From NCBI GenBank assembly GCA_963556255.1, contig OY744604.1, positions 74,828,736 to 74,892,735 on the forward strand: DNA of 64,000 nt, in the 5' to 3' direction. This document shows, piece after piece, positions 46,314 to 54,535 of this stretch. Numbering within the stretch: the first letter of the stretch is position 1; every line of letters begins with the position of its first letter. The stretch is from Allolobophora icterica (lineage: Eukaryota; Annelida; Clitellata; Crassiclitellata; Lumbricidae). Position numbers and translations under genes: made by a program. A model generated the notes under the pieces. That model saw nothing but the letters and a program-made list of their open reading frames with translations, was not told the origin of the DNA and searched no databases.

Positions 46314-47545
46314 ATTATAACCGCGTAACCTTGCGTATCGGCGGGGACCTCGACGTTGAAAGTAGCTTTGATTTGGACATTGACGACCGACGATTTTAGT
46401 CGTTCCGACTGTTTACTAACATCGAAAACCATGAGTGGATAAAGTTCTTTATAATCGGCTGGAGTGATGTTGCTTTGCGTAATCAACGGATCCATTCCGT
46501 AGAACTTTTCGCTGAACGACGCCGCGTCTCTATAAGCTCTCGAAAATTTCTGGATGAGAAACGATAGGTCGTAGTCGACCGCCGGATATCTCTCTTGATT
46601 CATCATGATGTACATGTTTTTGAGGTTGCAATGATCGAAAATCGATGGATTATGTTCTTGGTCGCCGCTTCGATCGGTTTGAAATCCGACGACTATCCAC
46701 CTAGGTTTTTCCGGAGCCGTCTTGACGCTAAGATGCCAGCTAAAAGTAGACGATTGAGGAACCGATATAGTGTCGCATTGACGAGCTCGATACGCAACTG
46801 GTACCGATGCTTTCGATTCGATAGTTTTGTACAATTGCATCTTCTCCATATCCGCGGGAATAACGTGCGGCATAAACCACGAGATTTTCACGACGTCGAC
46901 TTTTCCAGCATCCGCGGCAGCGAGTCTAAAACTAGCGTCGTCGTCCGATTTGCGAACCATCGTTAGCGTGTGCTTAAAACCGTACACTATTTTATCGTAA
47001 TCTTCGCAGAATCCGAAAATATGTTTAAGGGGCACGACGAAAGTAAACGTTCCCTTAGCCGTTGGTTTTTGAATAAGATAACCTTGACGAGTCGCGAAAC
47101 CCGCGTTATCCGCTATAACCGCGGTTGTCGCGGTATCTTTGCACCATAATTGGTTAAGACCTTGCGCTTTGGCGAAGTCGTCCGGATATTTAAGCAAACC
47201 TAGCATCGTCGTTGCTTGTCCCGGGTGAAATACTGTTTCGATATCTTGGTTCGATAGGGAATACGCGATTTGACTGAAAAGATGCAAGTGTCCGTTGTTG
47301 GTGAGGGCCACGGCGTCACCATTAGCGTACGCCGCCCCCGCAACTCTTTTAACCAACCTACCTTCGAATAGCAGGTAAGATTCGGCGGGATGGCAAAATA
47401 GATCTTGAGTTTCGATATTTATACGAATCTCGCCGGGTGTGTTAAGATCCATTCTCCCCGTTGATTCGTATGCGTGCCATTCGTATTTTTCGATTCCTTC
47501 GTCGACCTGTGTTGGTGCCGTAATGTTTAGAATATCAGATTGCAT
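46256..47545 (-). CDS. Major capsid protein, Polinton/adintovirus type (429 aa)
   Basis: The protein is an intact 429-codon frame resembling the Polinton double jelly-roll major capsid protein. It has a leader rich in Asp/Glu, many beta-type alternating segments (GEIRINIETQDLF, YLLFEGRLVKR), an FVVPLKHIFGFCEDYDKIVY block, and near the C-terminus a YPAVDYDLSFL...YKELYPLMVFDVSKQ region. Those blocks, the size and the surrounding cluster support the call. Trimers of this protein form the hexagonal faces of the predicted icosahedral shell. The start ATG at 47545 is preceded by TAATTAAA. No lesion is seen. Its 3' end is part of the 40-bp inverted repeat. Confidence 0.85.
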   Translation of the reverse strand: MQSDILNITAPTQVDEGIEKYEWHAYESTGRMDLNTPGEIRINIETQDLFCHPAESYLLFEGRLVKRVAGAAYANGDAVALTNNGHLHLFSQIAYSLSNQDIETVFHPGQATTMLGLLKYPDDFAKAQGLNQLWCKDTATTAVIADNAGFATRQGYLIQKPTAKGTFTFVVPLKHIFGFCEDYDKIVYGFKHTLTMVRKSDDDASFRLAAADAGKVDVVKISWFMPHVIPADMEKMQLYKTIESKASVPVAYRARQCDTISVPQSSTFSWHLSVKTAPEKPRWIVVGFQTDRSGDQEHNPSIFDHCNLKNMYIMMNQERYPAVDYDLSFLIQKFSRAYRDAASFSEKFYGMDPLITQSNITPADYKELYPLMVFDVSKQSERLKSSVVNVQIKATFNVEVPADTQGYAVIISDKLLNFQSDGQKMSVVY

Positions 47546-47574
47546 TTTAATTACTAAAGATTATTTATTTAAAC

Positions 47575-48033
47575 TCATGATCCGTTTTTGTTGAGACCAC
47601 GCACTAGATCTCGAATGGACACGCCATTCGAAGAAAGTCCGTAACCGGCTAGTATCTTATTAATATCGGTTCCTCCCGCGTCGTTTTTGGTTAGCCGCGC
47701 TAAGATAGCCGCATTCTCTCGCGTAAGCGCTGGCGTTTCAGCCTTTTGGTTTTCAATCGCGTGAGACGACAGCACCTTCGAAGCCAATAGTTTAGCGGCG
47801 GCTTTATCCACCAATCGCTTACCAACCTCTACGGCGGTATTCTTTCCAACGTCTAACGCCTTTTTGCCTAACTCTCTCGCGGCGTCTTTGCCCGCGCTAA
47901 GAGCGGTCGACGCGACTCGGTTAGCAACGCCGGATGTAAAGAGCTTCTTGAAAACTCCCGTAATAGTATCCATTATTCCCGCTCCTCCTATAACGAGTTT
48001 TCTCGTAAATCTTCTATTAGCGATGACAAGCAT
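47575..48033 (-). CDS. Minor virion-type protein with Ala/Lys-rich middle (152 aa)
   Basis: An intact frame starts directly behind GATTATAAA at 48033. The N-terminus is basic (NRRFTRKLVIGG). Next comes an amphipathic helical region with repeated GK.A, GKK and GKN motifs and Ala-rich stretches (residues 40-90), and a C-terminal third with a LTKNDAGGTDINKILAGYGL segment. It lies between the major capsid and the GTPGLWELL protein, where Polintons have small cement- or core-like proteins. I do not assign a named family. Membrane-active or DNA-condensing roles are possible. Confidence 0.6.
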   Translation of the reverse strand: MLVIANRRFTRKLVIGGAGIMDTITGVFKKLFTSGVANRVASTALSAGKDAARELGKKALDVGKNTAVEVGKRLVDKAAAKLLASKVLSSHAIENQKAETPALTRENAAILARLTKNDAGGTDINKILAGYGLSSNGVSIRDLVRGLNKNGS

Positions 48034-48034
48034 T

Positions 48035-48931
48035 TTATAATCGCAACATTAACTTTTTATACCGTTCTCTATCGATAACGTTTTGTCGTAATAGTTCATC
48101 GCATATACCGACGATCTCGTTTCTCACTCCCGTATTACCGGCGTCGTGGCTAGCTAAACGCAGATCTAACATTTCTACTAAAGCATTCGGATCTTGAGGA
48201 ATTACAACGACTCCTTTACCCGCCTTCACCGCCTGTTTTCCAGACTTCGCTTCCCATATCGGTTTAATGATGTTTCTGTACTTTCCGCTTCTAGACGATT
48301 TCGGTTTACTCGGATTGTTAATTTGCCTCATAGCATTCGTCACGTCTAGAATCTCGGCGTAATCGGACATATCGTTAGCATCGTAAATCGAATCGTTGGG
48401 TTTTTTCATCGTCAGTAGCTCCCAAAGTCCTGGAGTACCGGCGTAAGTCTTCTCTCCGACCGTTATATCGTCGTTCTCGATCGATACGCGTGTGTCTCCG
48501 ATATAAAATTTCCGGTCTTTAGAATTTATACCGAACATCGTATCGGTTGACTTGATATTAGAAGCATATTGGGACAAGTATTTCGTTGCCGTCTCTCCTA
48601 ATTCTAACCTTCTAACGTCTTCTATAGGATCCTCGTAAGCCTCTATCGAGGGATACTGTGGAAACTGTATGGCTTTTAACGACGACGCGGGAAGCGCTTT
48701 TAGAGCGGCTGCTGAGTTTTCCTTAATAGTTGATAACAAAACGTTTTGTTCTTTCGATATCGCCGATTGCGAGTCGACGATCGGTTTGTACAACTTTACC
48801 AAGTCTCGCTGCAGTCCTATATCGCCTAGTTTATCGGCTAAACTATTCTGTTGAATTCTTTTCTTCGTCTTCAGAAACTCTTCAACGATAAAGTCTCTTT
48901 TGCTGGGATCGGTTATGTTACAAAATGACAT
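48035..48931 (-). CDS. Conserved Polinton protein with GTPGLWELL box (298 aa)
   Basis: An intact frame starts at 48931 behind TATTTAAAAG. The middle carries a KFYIGDTRVSIENDDITVGE segment, then YAGTPGLWELLTMKKPND, YDANDMSDYAEILDVTNAMR and KYRNIIKPIWE. The box GTPGLWEL followed by a Tyr/Asp-rich stretch is, as I recall it, a recurrent feature of a Polinton/adintovirus ORF of unknown structure-linked function. A C-terminal helical region follows (VEMLDLRLASHDAGNTG, then LLRQNVIDRERYKKLM). It overlaps nothing and is separated from the next gene by one base. Probably a virion or assembly protein. Confidence 0.7.
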   Translation of the reverse strand: MSFCNITDPSKRDFIVEEFLKTKKRIQQNSLADKLGDIGLQRDLVKLYKPIVDSQSAISKEQNVLLSTIKENSAAALKALPASSLKAIQFPQYPSIEAYEDPIEDVRRLELGETATKYLSQYASNIKSTDTMFGINSKDRKFYIGDTRVSIENDDITVGEKTYAGTPGLWELLTMKKPNDSIYDANDMSDYAEILDVTNAMRQINNPSKPKSSRSGKYRNIIKPIWEAKSGKQAVKAGKGVVVIPQDPNALVEMLDLRLASHDAGNTGVRNEIVGICDELLRQNVIDRERYKKLMLRL

Positions 48932-49047
48932 CTTTTAAATAGACGGTATAATGTTTTAAAGCGGTTTTGGAACACGCGTTAAAACATTGAAATGGAACGA
49001 ACGTGATTTTTTACGTTTTTACGTTCTACGTTTTTACGTTTTATGTT
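48932..49047. other. Intergenic stretch with 'ttttacgtt' repeats
   Basis: The words 'acgtttttacgttctacg' and 'ttttacgttttatg' repeat several times between the GTPGLWELL gene and the membrane-protein gene. It may hold a polyadenylation or promoter element, or be slippage repeats. No ORF. Confidence 0.5.
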
Positions 49048-49726
49048 TTACGTTTTATGTTCTACGTTTTTCATCGATTTCCCAAACGCGTCCTTCAACG
49101 ACTCGGCTATAGTTTCTTGTTGGACTGATTTTCTGATTTCTTCTTTCGTTTCGTTAAATTTCACGCGTTCGTTTAGAATTAACGAGTATTCCTCGTCCGA
49201 AATATTACCGTCTTCCAAAGCTTTCGAGATGTAGTCGCTGATCGTGTTGAGTTTTGCTTCGGCCAATGTTTTAATATTTTCGCTTCTCCGCCTTTGGCGT
49301 GAGCTTTCTGTTGATCACACGTCCGATCACGCTGAAAACACCCGCTCCAACCGCCAGTGCTTGTAGAACTATCGCGATAGGTGCCGCGACTATCGTAGAC
49401 AGAATCGTGATCGCTGAAGCGGTTGAACCTATCGCGACTAGAGTCGATATACCGTCTACTACGTTGATAAACCTAACGCCTTTACGATACTTTTTACCTA
49501 GAGTCTCTCTTTTTTCGCGTTCCCGGTTGATCTCTTCTTGAATTTCAGTGATTTTCGAAAGTCGGTAAACGTGGGCGCTTCCATCGATTTTCGTTTTCAG
49601 TGGGATGTCTCTGTTTTCGCGTTCCCAGTCGATGTCATCAAGATCACCCATTTCCAAAAGTCGGTAAATACGAGCCATTTCCGGCGCGATCTCAGATTTC
49701 TCTCGTTTCGCGTATTCGTTATCCAT
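49048..49726 (-). pseudogene. Conserved Polinton membrane protein, split by a frameshift
   Basis: The first frame (49726-49271) encodes acidic and coiled N-terminal residues, a YRKGVRFINVVDGISTLVAI start of a hydrophobic region, a segment ILSTIVAAPIAIVLQALAVG and a basic end (RKLTPKAEKRKY). The second frame (49266-49048) starts without an ATG of its own (TTG) and reads LAEAKLNTISDYISKALEDG, NISDEEYSLILNE and so on. In related elements, as I recall, these two parts form one protein, joined at the KAEK...LAEAKLN point. The stop TAA at 49271 and the other frame overlap around an A-rich stretch, so a single-base indel near 49275-49285 has split it. It is probably a membrane or entry-linked virion protein with an EF-hand-like, charged C-terminal tail. 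Start context: TATAAAAAAGAATG. Confidence 0.65.
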
Positions 49727-49765
49727 TCTTTTTTATAATTACACGATATTTTTTTTAAACTGCGA

Positions 49766-50158
49766 TTATTTTTGGTAATTAACGAAACATAACGAATCGC
49801 CTTCGATTATACTAACTACGGAATCGGAGTCGTTTTGAATAGTAATTTCGATGTCTTCTACTTGCCCGGTAACGACTCCATCTCGTAGACTCGCCTCGAT
49901 TTCCTGTCTAAGCGAAACTAGACACGATCCTTTAGTCATTCGAACACCTAGTCCTAACGCTACTGTAGCTGTTTCTCTAGGTTGAATCGTTATCAGTTGT
50001 TGCGCAAAAATCTCCCATCTTAGTCCACCCAGTTGCCTGCAGGGCGTATGCGTTACTTTTTTCAGCGTCCAACGCACCTCTTTCGGTTGGGTTCTAACTT
50101 CGATCCGACGAGTGGGTCTCGTTATAAATTTATGGATAGGTCTGTTGAATCCCGTCAT
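49766..50158 (-). CDS. dUTPase-like beta-fold protein (130 aa)
   Basis: An intact frame begins behind TATAAATAAA at 50158. The C-terminal two thirds show the dUTPase-superfamily pattern: LITIQPRETATVALGLGVRM, a glycine-rich turn with MTKGSCLVSLRQE, a D-x-EITIQN strand and IIEGDSLCFVNYQ. I do not see the five conserved catalytic dUTPase motifs, including the P-loop-like C-terminal motif, so enzyme activity is doubtful. It may instead be a structural trimer. dUTPase-like proteins of this kind are known in adintovirus-type elements. Confidence 0.6.
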   Translation of the reverse strand: MTGFNRPIHKFITRPTRRIEVRTQPKEVRWTLKKVTHTPCRQLGGLRWEIFAQQLITIQPRETATVALGLGVRMTKGSCLVSLRQEIEASLRDGVVTGQVEDIEITIQNDSDSVVSIIEGDSLCFVNYQK

Positions 50159-50180
50159 TTTATTTATACGAGGATTATTT

Positions 50181-50807
50181 TTAAAGCAACATACCGAGAA
50201 TCGGAATATTTTGGAAAGGTGAATTAGGACCTAGTAAAAGCCCGGAACCCGTTTTCATATACAACCCGTTACCCGTTTTCATATACAACCCGCTACCCGT
50301 TTTCATATACAATCCCATTCCCATCGTACTGCCTTTCGACCACGGAGACAGATACAACCCGTTTCCATCCGGTCTTACTTTACAAGCCAGGCCGTCTCTA
50401 TTAACGTACACTACTCCCGATCCGCTTATTTTATCGATAATTTTCGAAGTAGCCGCGGAACCTAATCCGCTTAAAGCGCCTTGTACAAAACTAGGTATTA
50501 CGCTAGAAAGAAGAAATTTCCCGGCAGTAGCTAGAAATGGTAATATAGCTCCGATAAAACCACCCTCGACTTTAGCGTTATATATTAATTGCGTTTTACT
50601 CATTTTGATCGTCGTGCCCTTCCCGTTCTGGCAAGCTTTCTTCATTTTATTAAGTTGCGCTTCCGTAAGAGCTAAAACGTGGTCTCCCTCTAGATCATCG
50701 TGAGATAGTCTAATACTAACGCCATCGATTCCCGCTTCGAGCGCTCGTTTAATCTTGATCTTTTGCCCGTCTGAAATATTAACGCGTACGTCTGTATATC
50801 GAGTCAT
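50181..50807 (-). CDS. Adenovirus pX/pVI-like minor virion protein with GLYMKTG repeats (208 aa)
   Basis: An intact frame begins behind TTATATATAAA at 50807. The N-terminal 75 residues are polar with basic stretches (KIKIKRALEAG, LTEAQLNKMKKAC). A hydrophobic helix (GGFIGAILPFLATAGKFLLS) and a glycine-rich GALSGLGSAATSK region follow. The C-terminus repeats GLYMKTG three times (residues about 170-190) after a GNGLYLSPW unit. This layout resembles the pX/pVI-like proteins of Polintons and adintoviruses, which are processed by the viral protease and disrupt membranes or link core to capsid. The protease that would process it is missing here. Confidence 0.7.
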   Translation of the reverse strand: MTRYTDVRVNISDGQKIKIKRALEAGIDGVSIRLSHDDLEGDHVLALTEAQLNKMKKACQNGKGTTIKMSKTQLIYNAKVEGGFIGAILPFLATAGKFLLSSVIPSFVQGALSGLGSAATSKIIDKISGSGVVYVNRDGLACKVRPDGNGLYLSPWSKGSTMGMGLYMKTGSGLYMKTGNGLYMKTGSGLLLGPNSPFQNIPILGMLL

Positions 50808-50877
50808 TTTATATATAACTAAGATAAAGTTTTAATAGTCTTCACACTTCTCTAATATGAAACTTGATCGACATTGC

Positions 50878-51642
50878 TTACCCTCTAATGTTAATTAGTT
50901 TTCCATTTTGATCGGTAAGTCTCGTTTCCATCGATGAAATCGTATGCATCGTAACGGGGAGATAAATTAAATTAGCCGGGATTTGGATGATCTTATAACC
51001 GGGTCCAACGGTAGGAAAAAACGAATATATCACGTTCGTCGTTGATCCATTCGAGTACGAACCCCCGATTATATCGCTAGTTACCCTAAAGCTGTCTATG
51101 TTCATTATGTTCACGATGTTTTCCGATTCGAAATAACCCTCCGTATATGTCCCGGGAGTGAAACCTAGGACCGTTCTGATCGAGTTGTCTGATGTGAAAT
51201 CAACCTTATAATTCGGCGCAATGTTTAACACCGCCTTCAACGTATTAGTGTTTGTTTCTTACGTAATGCAATATTCTTCGTTTGCGGTATCGTAGTGGCC
51301 GTTCTCTTTCATGATTTTCTGCATATAGTCGTTTATATCCGCGAGTTCATAGGACCCTTCCGGAAAATCTATATCAAACCACGCCGCGCCATTACCCGGC
51401 GAATACCGGAAGTTGTTGTTGCTCGCGTCTATGTTAGGAAATACGTAATAAGTATATAAATCGACTAGAGCCATATCGTACTTTTTGGTTTTATCTAGTT
51501 CGATTTTGGGGTTGTTTTTCGTTTGTATTCGTGCGGTTCTTTTCTTTTCGTTGTCTACTAAAATGAAAAACGATGATTTCGGTTCCGTGTTACTCGCGGT
51601 CTGTGCCGTATTCGCCTCTATCTTCTCGAGGAGTCCTTCCAT
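50878..51642 (-). pseudogene. Penton-type minor capsid protein, interrupted by one in-frame stop
   Basis: The first frame (51642-51259) ends at TAA in ...EEYCIT. The same frame continues without shift to 50878, giving a combined 255 codons. Recognisable blocks are YDMALVDLYTYYVFPNIDAS, NNFRYSPGNGAAWFDIDFP, then after the stop LNIAPNYKVDF, SIRTVLGFTPGTY, ENIVNIMNIDS, GSYSNG and YKIIQIPANLIYLPV, with an ending MHTISSMETRLTDQNGKLIN. The family is the Polinton penton (single jelly-roll vertex protein). The nonsense codon would abolish the vertex protein unless it is read through. I did not attempt to restore it. Start context is GTAAAAATG. Confidence 0.75.
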
Positions 51643-51660
51643 TTTTACTAGTATATTATA

Positions 51661-52520
51661 TTATTTTAATTCAGAATTGGGGATGTAAAATTCGTCTAAT
51701 CCGCGTCGGTATTTGCCGCTGCTCTTTTTGCTCGATAAGTCGATAACTACGAATTGGTGCGGTTGTTTCCACGACTCCTCGCATAGTTTCACGAATTCCT
51801 CTTTAGGCATGTCCGTACTTACGTGATCGCTATAGATATGATCAACGTTCTTCCTGTCTTGAGGAAATAAGCAAAAAAAGTTTGCATTCTCTCTGATAGT
51901 CTGTCTAGGCAATTTAAAATAGTTCTGCGCGAGGTACAAACAGTCGACGTTACTATGTCTACCCCTAATATAATACGTTTCGCATTTGTTCTGCTTTTCT
52001 AATTGTAAATCGTCAAAAATCATTAAGTTCTTCTTTTCACGGCTCAACTCTCTCGAATCCGGCACATCGTCCGCGGATTCGTAAAATCTGCATTCGATAT
52101 CCGACTTGTCTCTTAAAATTTTCGACATCTCTTCTACATCGTCCGCGGATTCGTAAAATCTGCATTCGATATCCGACTTGTCTCTTAAAATTTTCGACAT
52201 CTCTTCTACAACGCATTCCGGAGAAACATCACGCCTCATTATCTCATCTCGAATGCCAAACAGTCTGATGATCGCTTCTTTAGGCAGTTTTTCCTCGAAT
52301 GACTTCTTTAGAATTTTGTACTCCGGTTGAAATAGAGATTTTCCGAATACTTGTAAATTGTTATAGTCGAGCCATCCTGGTCTTAAAGGTAAGTTTAATA
52401 ATAACGTCGTCTTACCACATCCCGACTTCCCTACAATTACGCCTCATACTTTTAGGTAATAGGTTGATATTAAATCTTTTCGACGATAAATCGTTCCACG
52501 TTATGTCTTTCACCTCCATT
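51661..52520 (-). pseudogene. FtsK/HerA-type genome-packaging ATPase, damaged
   Basis: The N-terminal part (52520 to about 52445) opens with MEVKDITWNDLSSKRF. The Walker A motif GKSGCGKTT appears about 40 residues in, in a frame shifted by one base near 52443, so the gene is frameshifted. The later part (192 codons ending at 51661) has the Walker B-type NLMIFDDL, then YLAQNYFKLPRQTIRENANF, YSDHVSTDMPKEEF and a C-terminal QFVVIDLSS segment typical of the A32-like packaging ATPase. A perfect 72-bp tandem duplication at about 52057-52200 doubles a stretch starting EEMSKILRDKS between the Walker motifs. Packaging of the element DNA into the capsid is its family role. This copy would not be active. 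Confidence 0.8.
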
Positions 52521-52553
52521 TTAAATATATAAAACTTCTATATTAAAACTGAA
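52521..52553. promoter_or_regulatory. Divergent promoter region between ATPase and PLA2-like gene
   Basis: Thirty-three bases, almost entirely A/T (TTTAAATATATAAAAC), separate the two opposite start codons. They hold TATA-like boxes for both directions, one of them directly abutting the ATPase start. This is the divergence point between the leftward virion cluster and the rightward genes. Confidence 0.6.
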
Positions 52554-53075
52554 ATGTATTGCGTAAAGTGTAAAAGCCAGACCGAAACAAAAGATATACA
52601 AGATGCCGTGGCTAAGAATGGGAGATCTATGCAACGAGGTGTATGCGTTGTATGCGGGAAAACAAAAACTCAATTCGTTAAAGGAGCCGCTGCGAAACGT
52701 GGAGATGTAGTCAGTTCGTTGAATTCGGTTACTAGAAACGTGAAATTACCTTGGGCTAAATATCCTGGTGAGATGCATCTTCCTGGGCATTCGTTTACCG
52801 GCCCCGGGACTAGATTAGATTTGAGACTGAATCCCGATGGCACTCCTAAAGATTGGAGTAACCCCATCAACAGAGTAGATAGCGCGGCTTATCACCACGA
52901 CTTGGCTTACGATCGACACACCGACGTCGCTGCCAGGAATGCCGCCGACAGACAGATGCTAAACGAATTAAATAACATCCCCACTCCTACTCTGCGAGAA
53001 CGTATCGAAAGAGCAGTAGTGAAACCTATATTATCAACTAAAGTGAGTCTCGGGTTAGGTTTAAAAAAAGCTTAA
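52554..53075 (+). CDS. Zinc-ribbon plus parvovirus-type phospholipase A2-like protein (173 aa)
   Basis: The N-terminus has two CxxC pairs (C3/C6 and C31/C34), a zinc ribbon. The middle has a calcium-loop-like GPGT (residues 83-86) and the catalytic signature DxxAxxHDxxY at 109-119, with a further Asp at 132 (ADRQML), as in the VP1 unique region of parvoviruses. In that family the enzyme helps the virion escape the endosome by cutting membrane lipids. Here such a domain fits the virion-like gene set. A TATATTAAAAC box precedes the ATG. The gene ends in T TTA AAA followed by A-runs and a TAA, overlapping the possible start of the integrase frame, and may be fused with it through a -1 shift. Confidence 0.8.
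   Translation: MYCVKCKSQTETKDIQDAVAKNGRSMQRGVCVVCGKTKTQFVKGAAAKRGDVVSSLNSVTRNVKLPWAKYPGEMHLPGHSFTGPGTRLDLRLNPDGTPKDWSNPINRVDSAAYHHDLAYDRHTDVAARNAADRQMLNELNNIPTPTLRERIERAVVKPILSTKVSLGLGLKKA
53051..53068 (+). promoter_or_regulatory. Candidate -1 frameshift site (U UUA AAA) between the PLA2-like and integrase frames
   Basis: In the zero frame of the PLA2-like gene the sequence T TTA AAA AAA GCT TAA contains the canonical slippery heptamer form X XXY YYZ, five codons before the stop at the most. A -1 shift leads into the integrase frame, which is open here (residues ...KWTNQLANELHK) far upstream of the first integrase ATG. A stimulatory RNA structure was not shown. Confidence 0.4.
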
Positions 53076-53119
53076 AATTACAGCCCGAGCTGAAATGGAC
53101 TAATCAATTAGCGAATGAA

Positions 53120-54004
53120 TTGCATAAATCAGTAGTAAGGCATTTTAGAAAACGGAAGGTGTATGTTAGTGGGATAGATGAGATATGGGCGGCTGATTTA
53201 GTTGATATGCAGGCATTCGCTAAAGATAACGATGGTGTGAAATACCTATTAACCGTTATAGATGTGTTTTCCAAGTACGAGTGGATCGTGCCATTGAATG
53301 ATAAGAGTGGGAAATCTACAGCAAGCGGCTTCGTGAAGATACTCGAGAGCGGACGAAAGCCTGTTAAATTATGGGTTGATAAGGGGAAAGAGTTTTATAA
53401 TAAAGATGTAAAGAGTTTGGTCGTGCTATATTCTACCGAGAACGAAGAGAAATCCTGCGTGGTCGAGAGGTGGAACAGGACGATGAAAGATAAAATGTTT
53501 AAGTACTTTACAGCTAATTCGACGAGAAGATATATCGATATATTAGACGGAATGGTTAGTAATTATAACAATACAAGACATTCTTCCATCAAAATGACTC
53601 CCGCTATGGCTAGTATGAAAGCGAATGGAAAGACTGTATTTATGAATCTATACGGCGGAGAAGTCTCACAGCCTATTGCGCCTAGATTCTCGATTGGAGA
53701 TAAAGTCAGAATAACTAAGAAGAAGAATATTTTTTCGAAAGGATATCTCCCTAGATGGACGGAGGAAGTTTTTATAGTATCCCAGGTTCAATACACGGAT
53801 CCACCAACTTATAAGATTACTGATTCTAACGATGAGGAGATACAAGGCCCATTCTATGAACAGGAGCTACAGAAGACAACTCAAGAAATATTTAGGATCG
53901 AAAAAATTATCAGGAAACGCGGAAAGAAATCACTCGTTAAATGGGTAGGATACTCAGACTCGTTCAATTCGTGGGTAGATAATGAAGACTTGATTAATCT
54001 ATAA
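53120..54004 (+). CDS. Retroviral-type (DDE) integrase with chromodomain
   Basis: The rve domain shows a first Asp in AADLVDMQ (residue 26 from the ATG at 53120), a second Asp in LWVDKGKEFYN (87) and a Glu in CVVERWNRTMK (116). A core-to-C-terminal region with FSIGDKVRITKKK and a final chromodomain-like EIFRIEKII...LVKWVGYSDSFNSWV complete the Polinton integrase plan. The spacing from D87 to E116 is 28 residues where the family has 35, so a 21-bp in-frame deletion is likely and the enzyme may be inactive. The frame is open further upstream (from about 53046), so the true N-terminus lies before the ATG or is supplied by fusion to the PLA2-like gene. It would insert element DNA into chromosomes. 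Confidence 0.85.
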   Translation: MHKSVVRHFRKRKVYVSGIDEIWAADLVDMQAFAKDNDGVKYLLTVIDVFSKYEWIVPLNDKSGKSTASGFVKILESGRKPVKLWVDKGKEFYNKDVKSLVVLYSTENEEKSCVVERWNRTMKDKMFKYFTANSTRRYIDILDGMVSNYNNTRHSSIKMTPAMASMKANGKTVFMNLYGGEVSQPIAPRFSIGDKVRITKKKNIFSKGYLPRWTEEVFIVSQVQYTDPPTYKITDSNDEEIQGPFYEQELQKTTQEIFRIEKIIRKRGKKSLVKWVGYSDSFNSWVDNEDLINL

Positions 54005-54059
54005 TCAGATACTATAGGAAATTCCCAGCCCGCGTAATCGTCCTATGACTCATAGGCGC

Positions 54060-54102
54060 GTCATCGAAACTGCGGGGATTTCCAATAGTTTCGATGACGT
54101 CA
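54060..54102. terminator. 13-bp hairpin after the integrase gene
   Basis: CGTCATCGAAACT and AGTTTCGATGACG are perfect inverted arms with a 17-base loop. The 3' flank of the integrase lies directly before it. It could be a transcription-end or replication-related structure. A second GC palindrome ('gtcacgtgac') stands at 54114. Confidence 0.4.
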
Positions 54103-54187
54103 TACGATGGTCGTCACGTGACGTGGTTATTGCCTGGTTGCGCCAGACTCCTACTTTTACTACTACTCGCCATACACGGTCGAGACA

Positions 54188-54535
54188 ACACTAGTCCAAC
54201 TTCTCTAGAATAGACGAAAAACCAATTAGACATTTGGCTATGGAATAGAATACAACCAGTCTACACTAGACGAAACTTTTGCAGAAAACTACAGCTATTC
54301 TACACTAGACAAAGCGAGCTTGCAAAGCGAGAGAGCAATACGAGCAACATTTGCGGGGAAAACACTAGTCCAACCTTTCTAGAATAGACGAAAAACCAAT
54401 TAGACATTTGGCTATGGAATAGAATAAAACTAGTCTACACTAGACGGAGCATTTGCAGAAAGCTACAGCTATTCTACACTAGACAAAGCGAGCTTGCAAA
54501 TCGAGATGGCAATACAAGCAACATTTGCGAGCATG
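54188..54535 (+). repeat. Two 174-bp tandem repeats with six iteron-like 11-mers; candidate replication origin
   Basis: Copies 54188-54361 and 54362-54535 are about 90% alike. Each holds three copies of an 11-mer CTAGAATAGAC / CTACACTAGAC (near 54205, 54260 and 54299, and near 54379, 54434 and 54473), six in all. Initiator proteins that start replication at iterons bind such repeated boxes, and the array lies directly upstream of the large unidentified gene whose first codons are part of the second copy. Function as an origin is inference. Confidence 0.6.
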
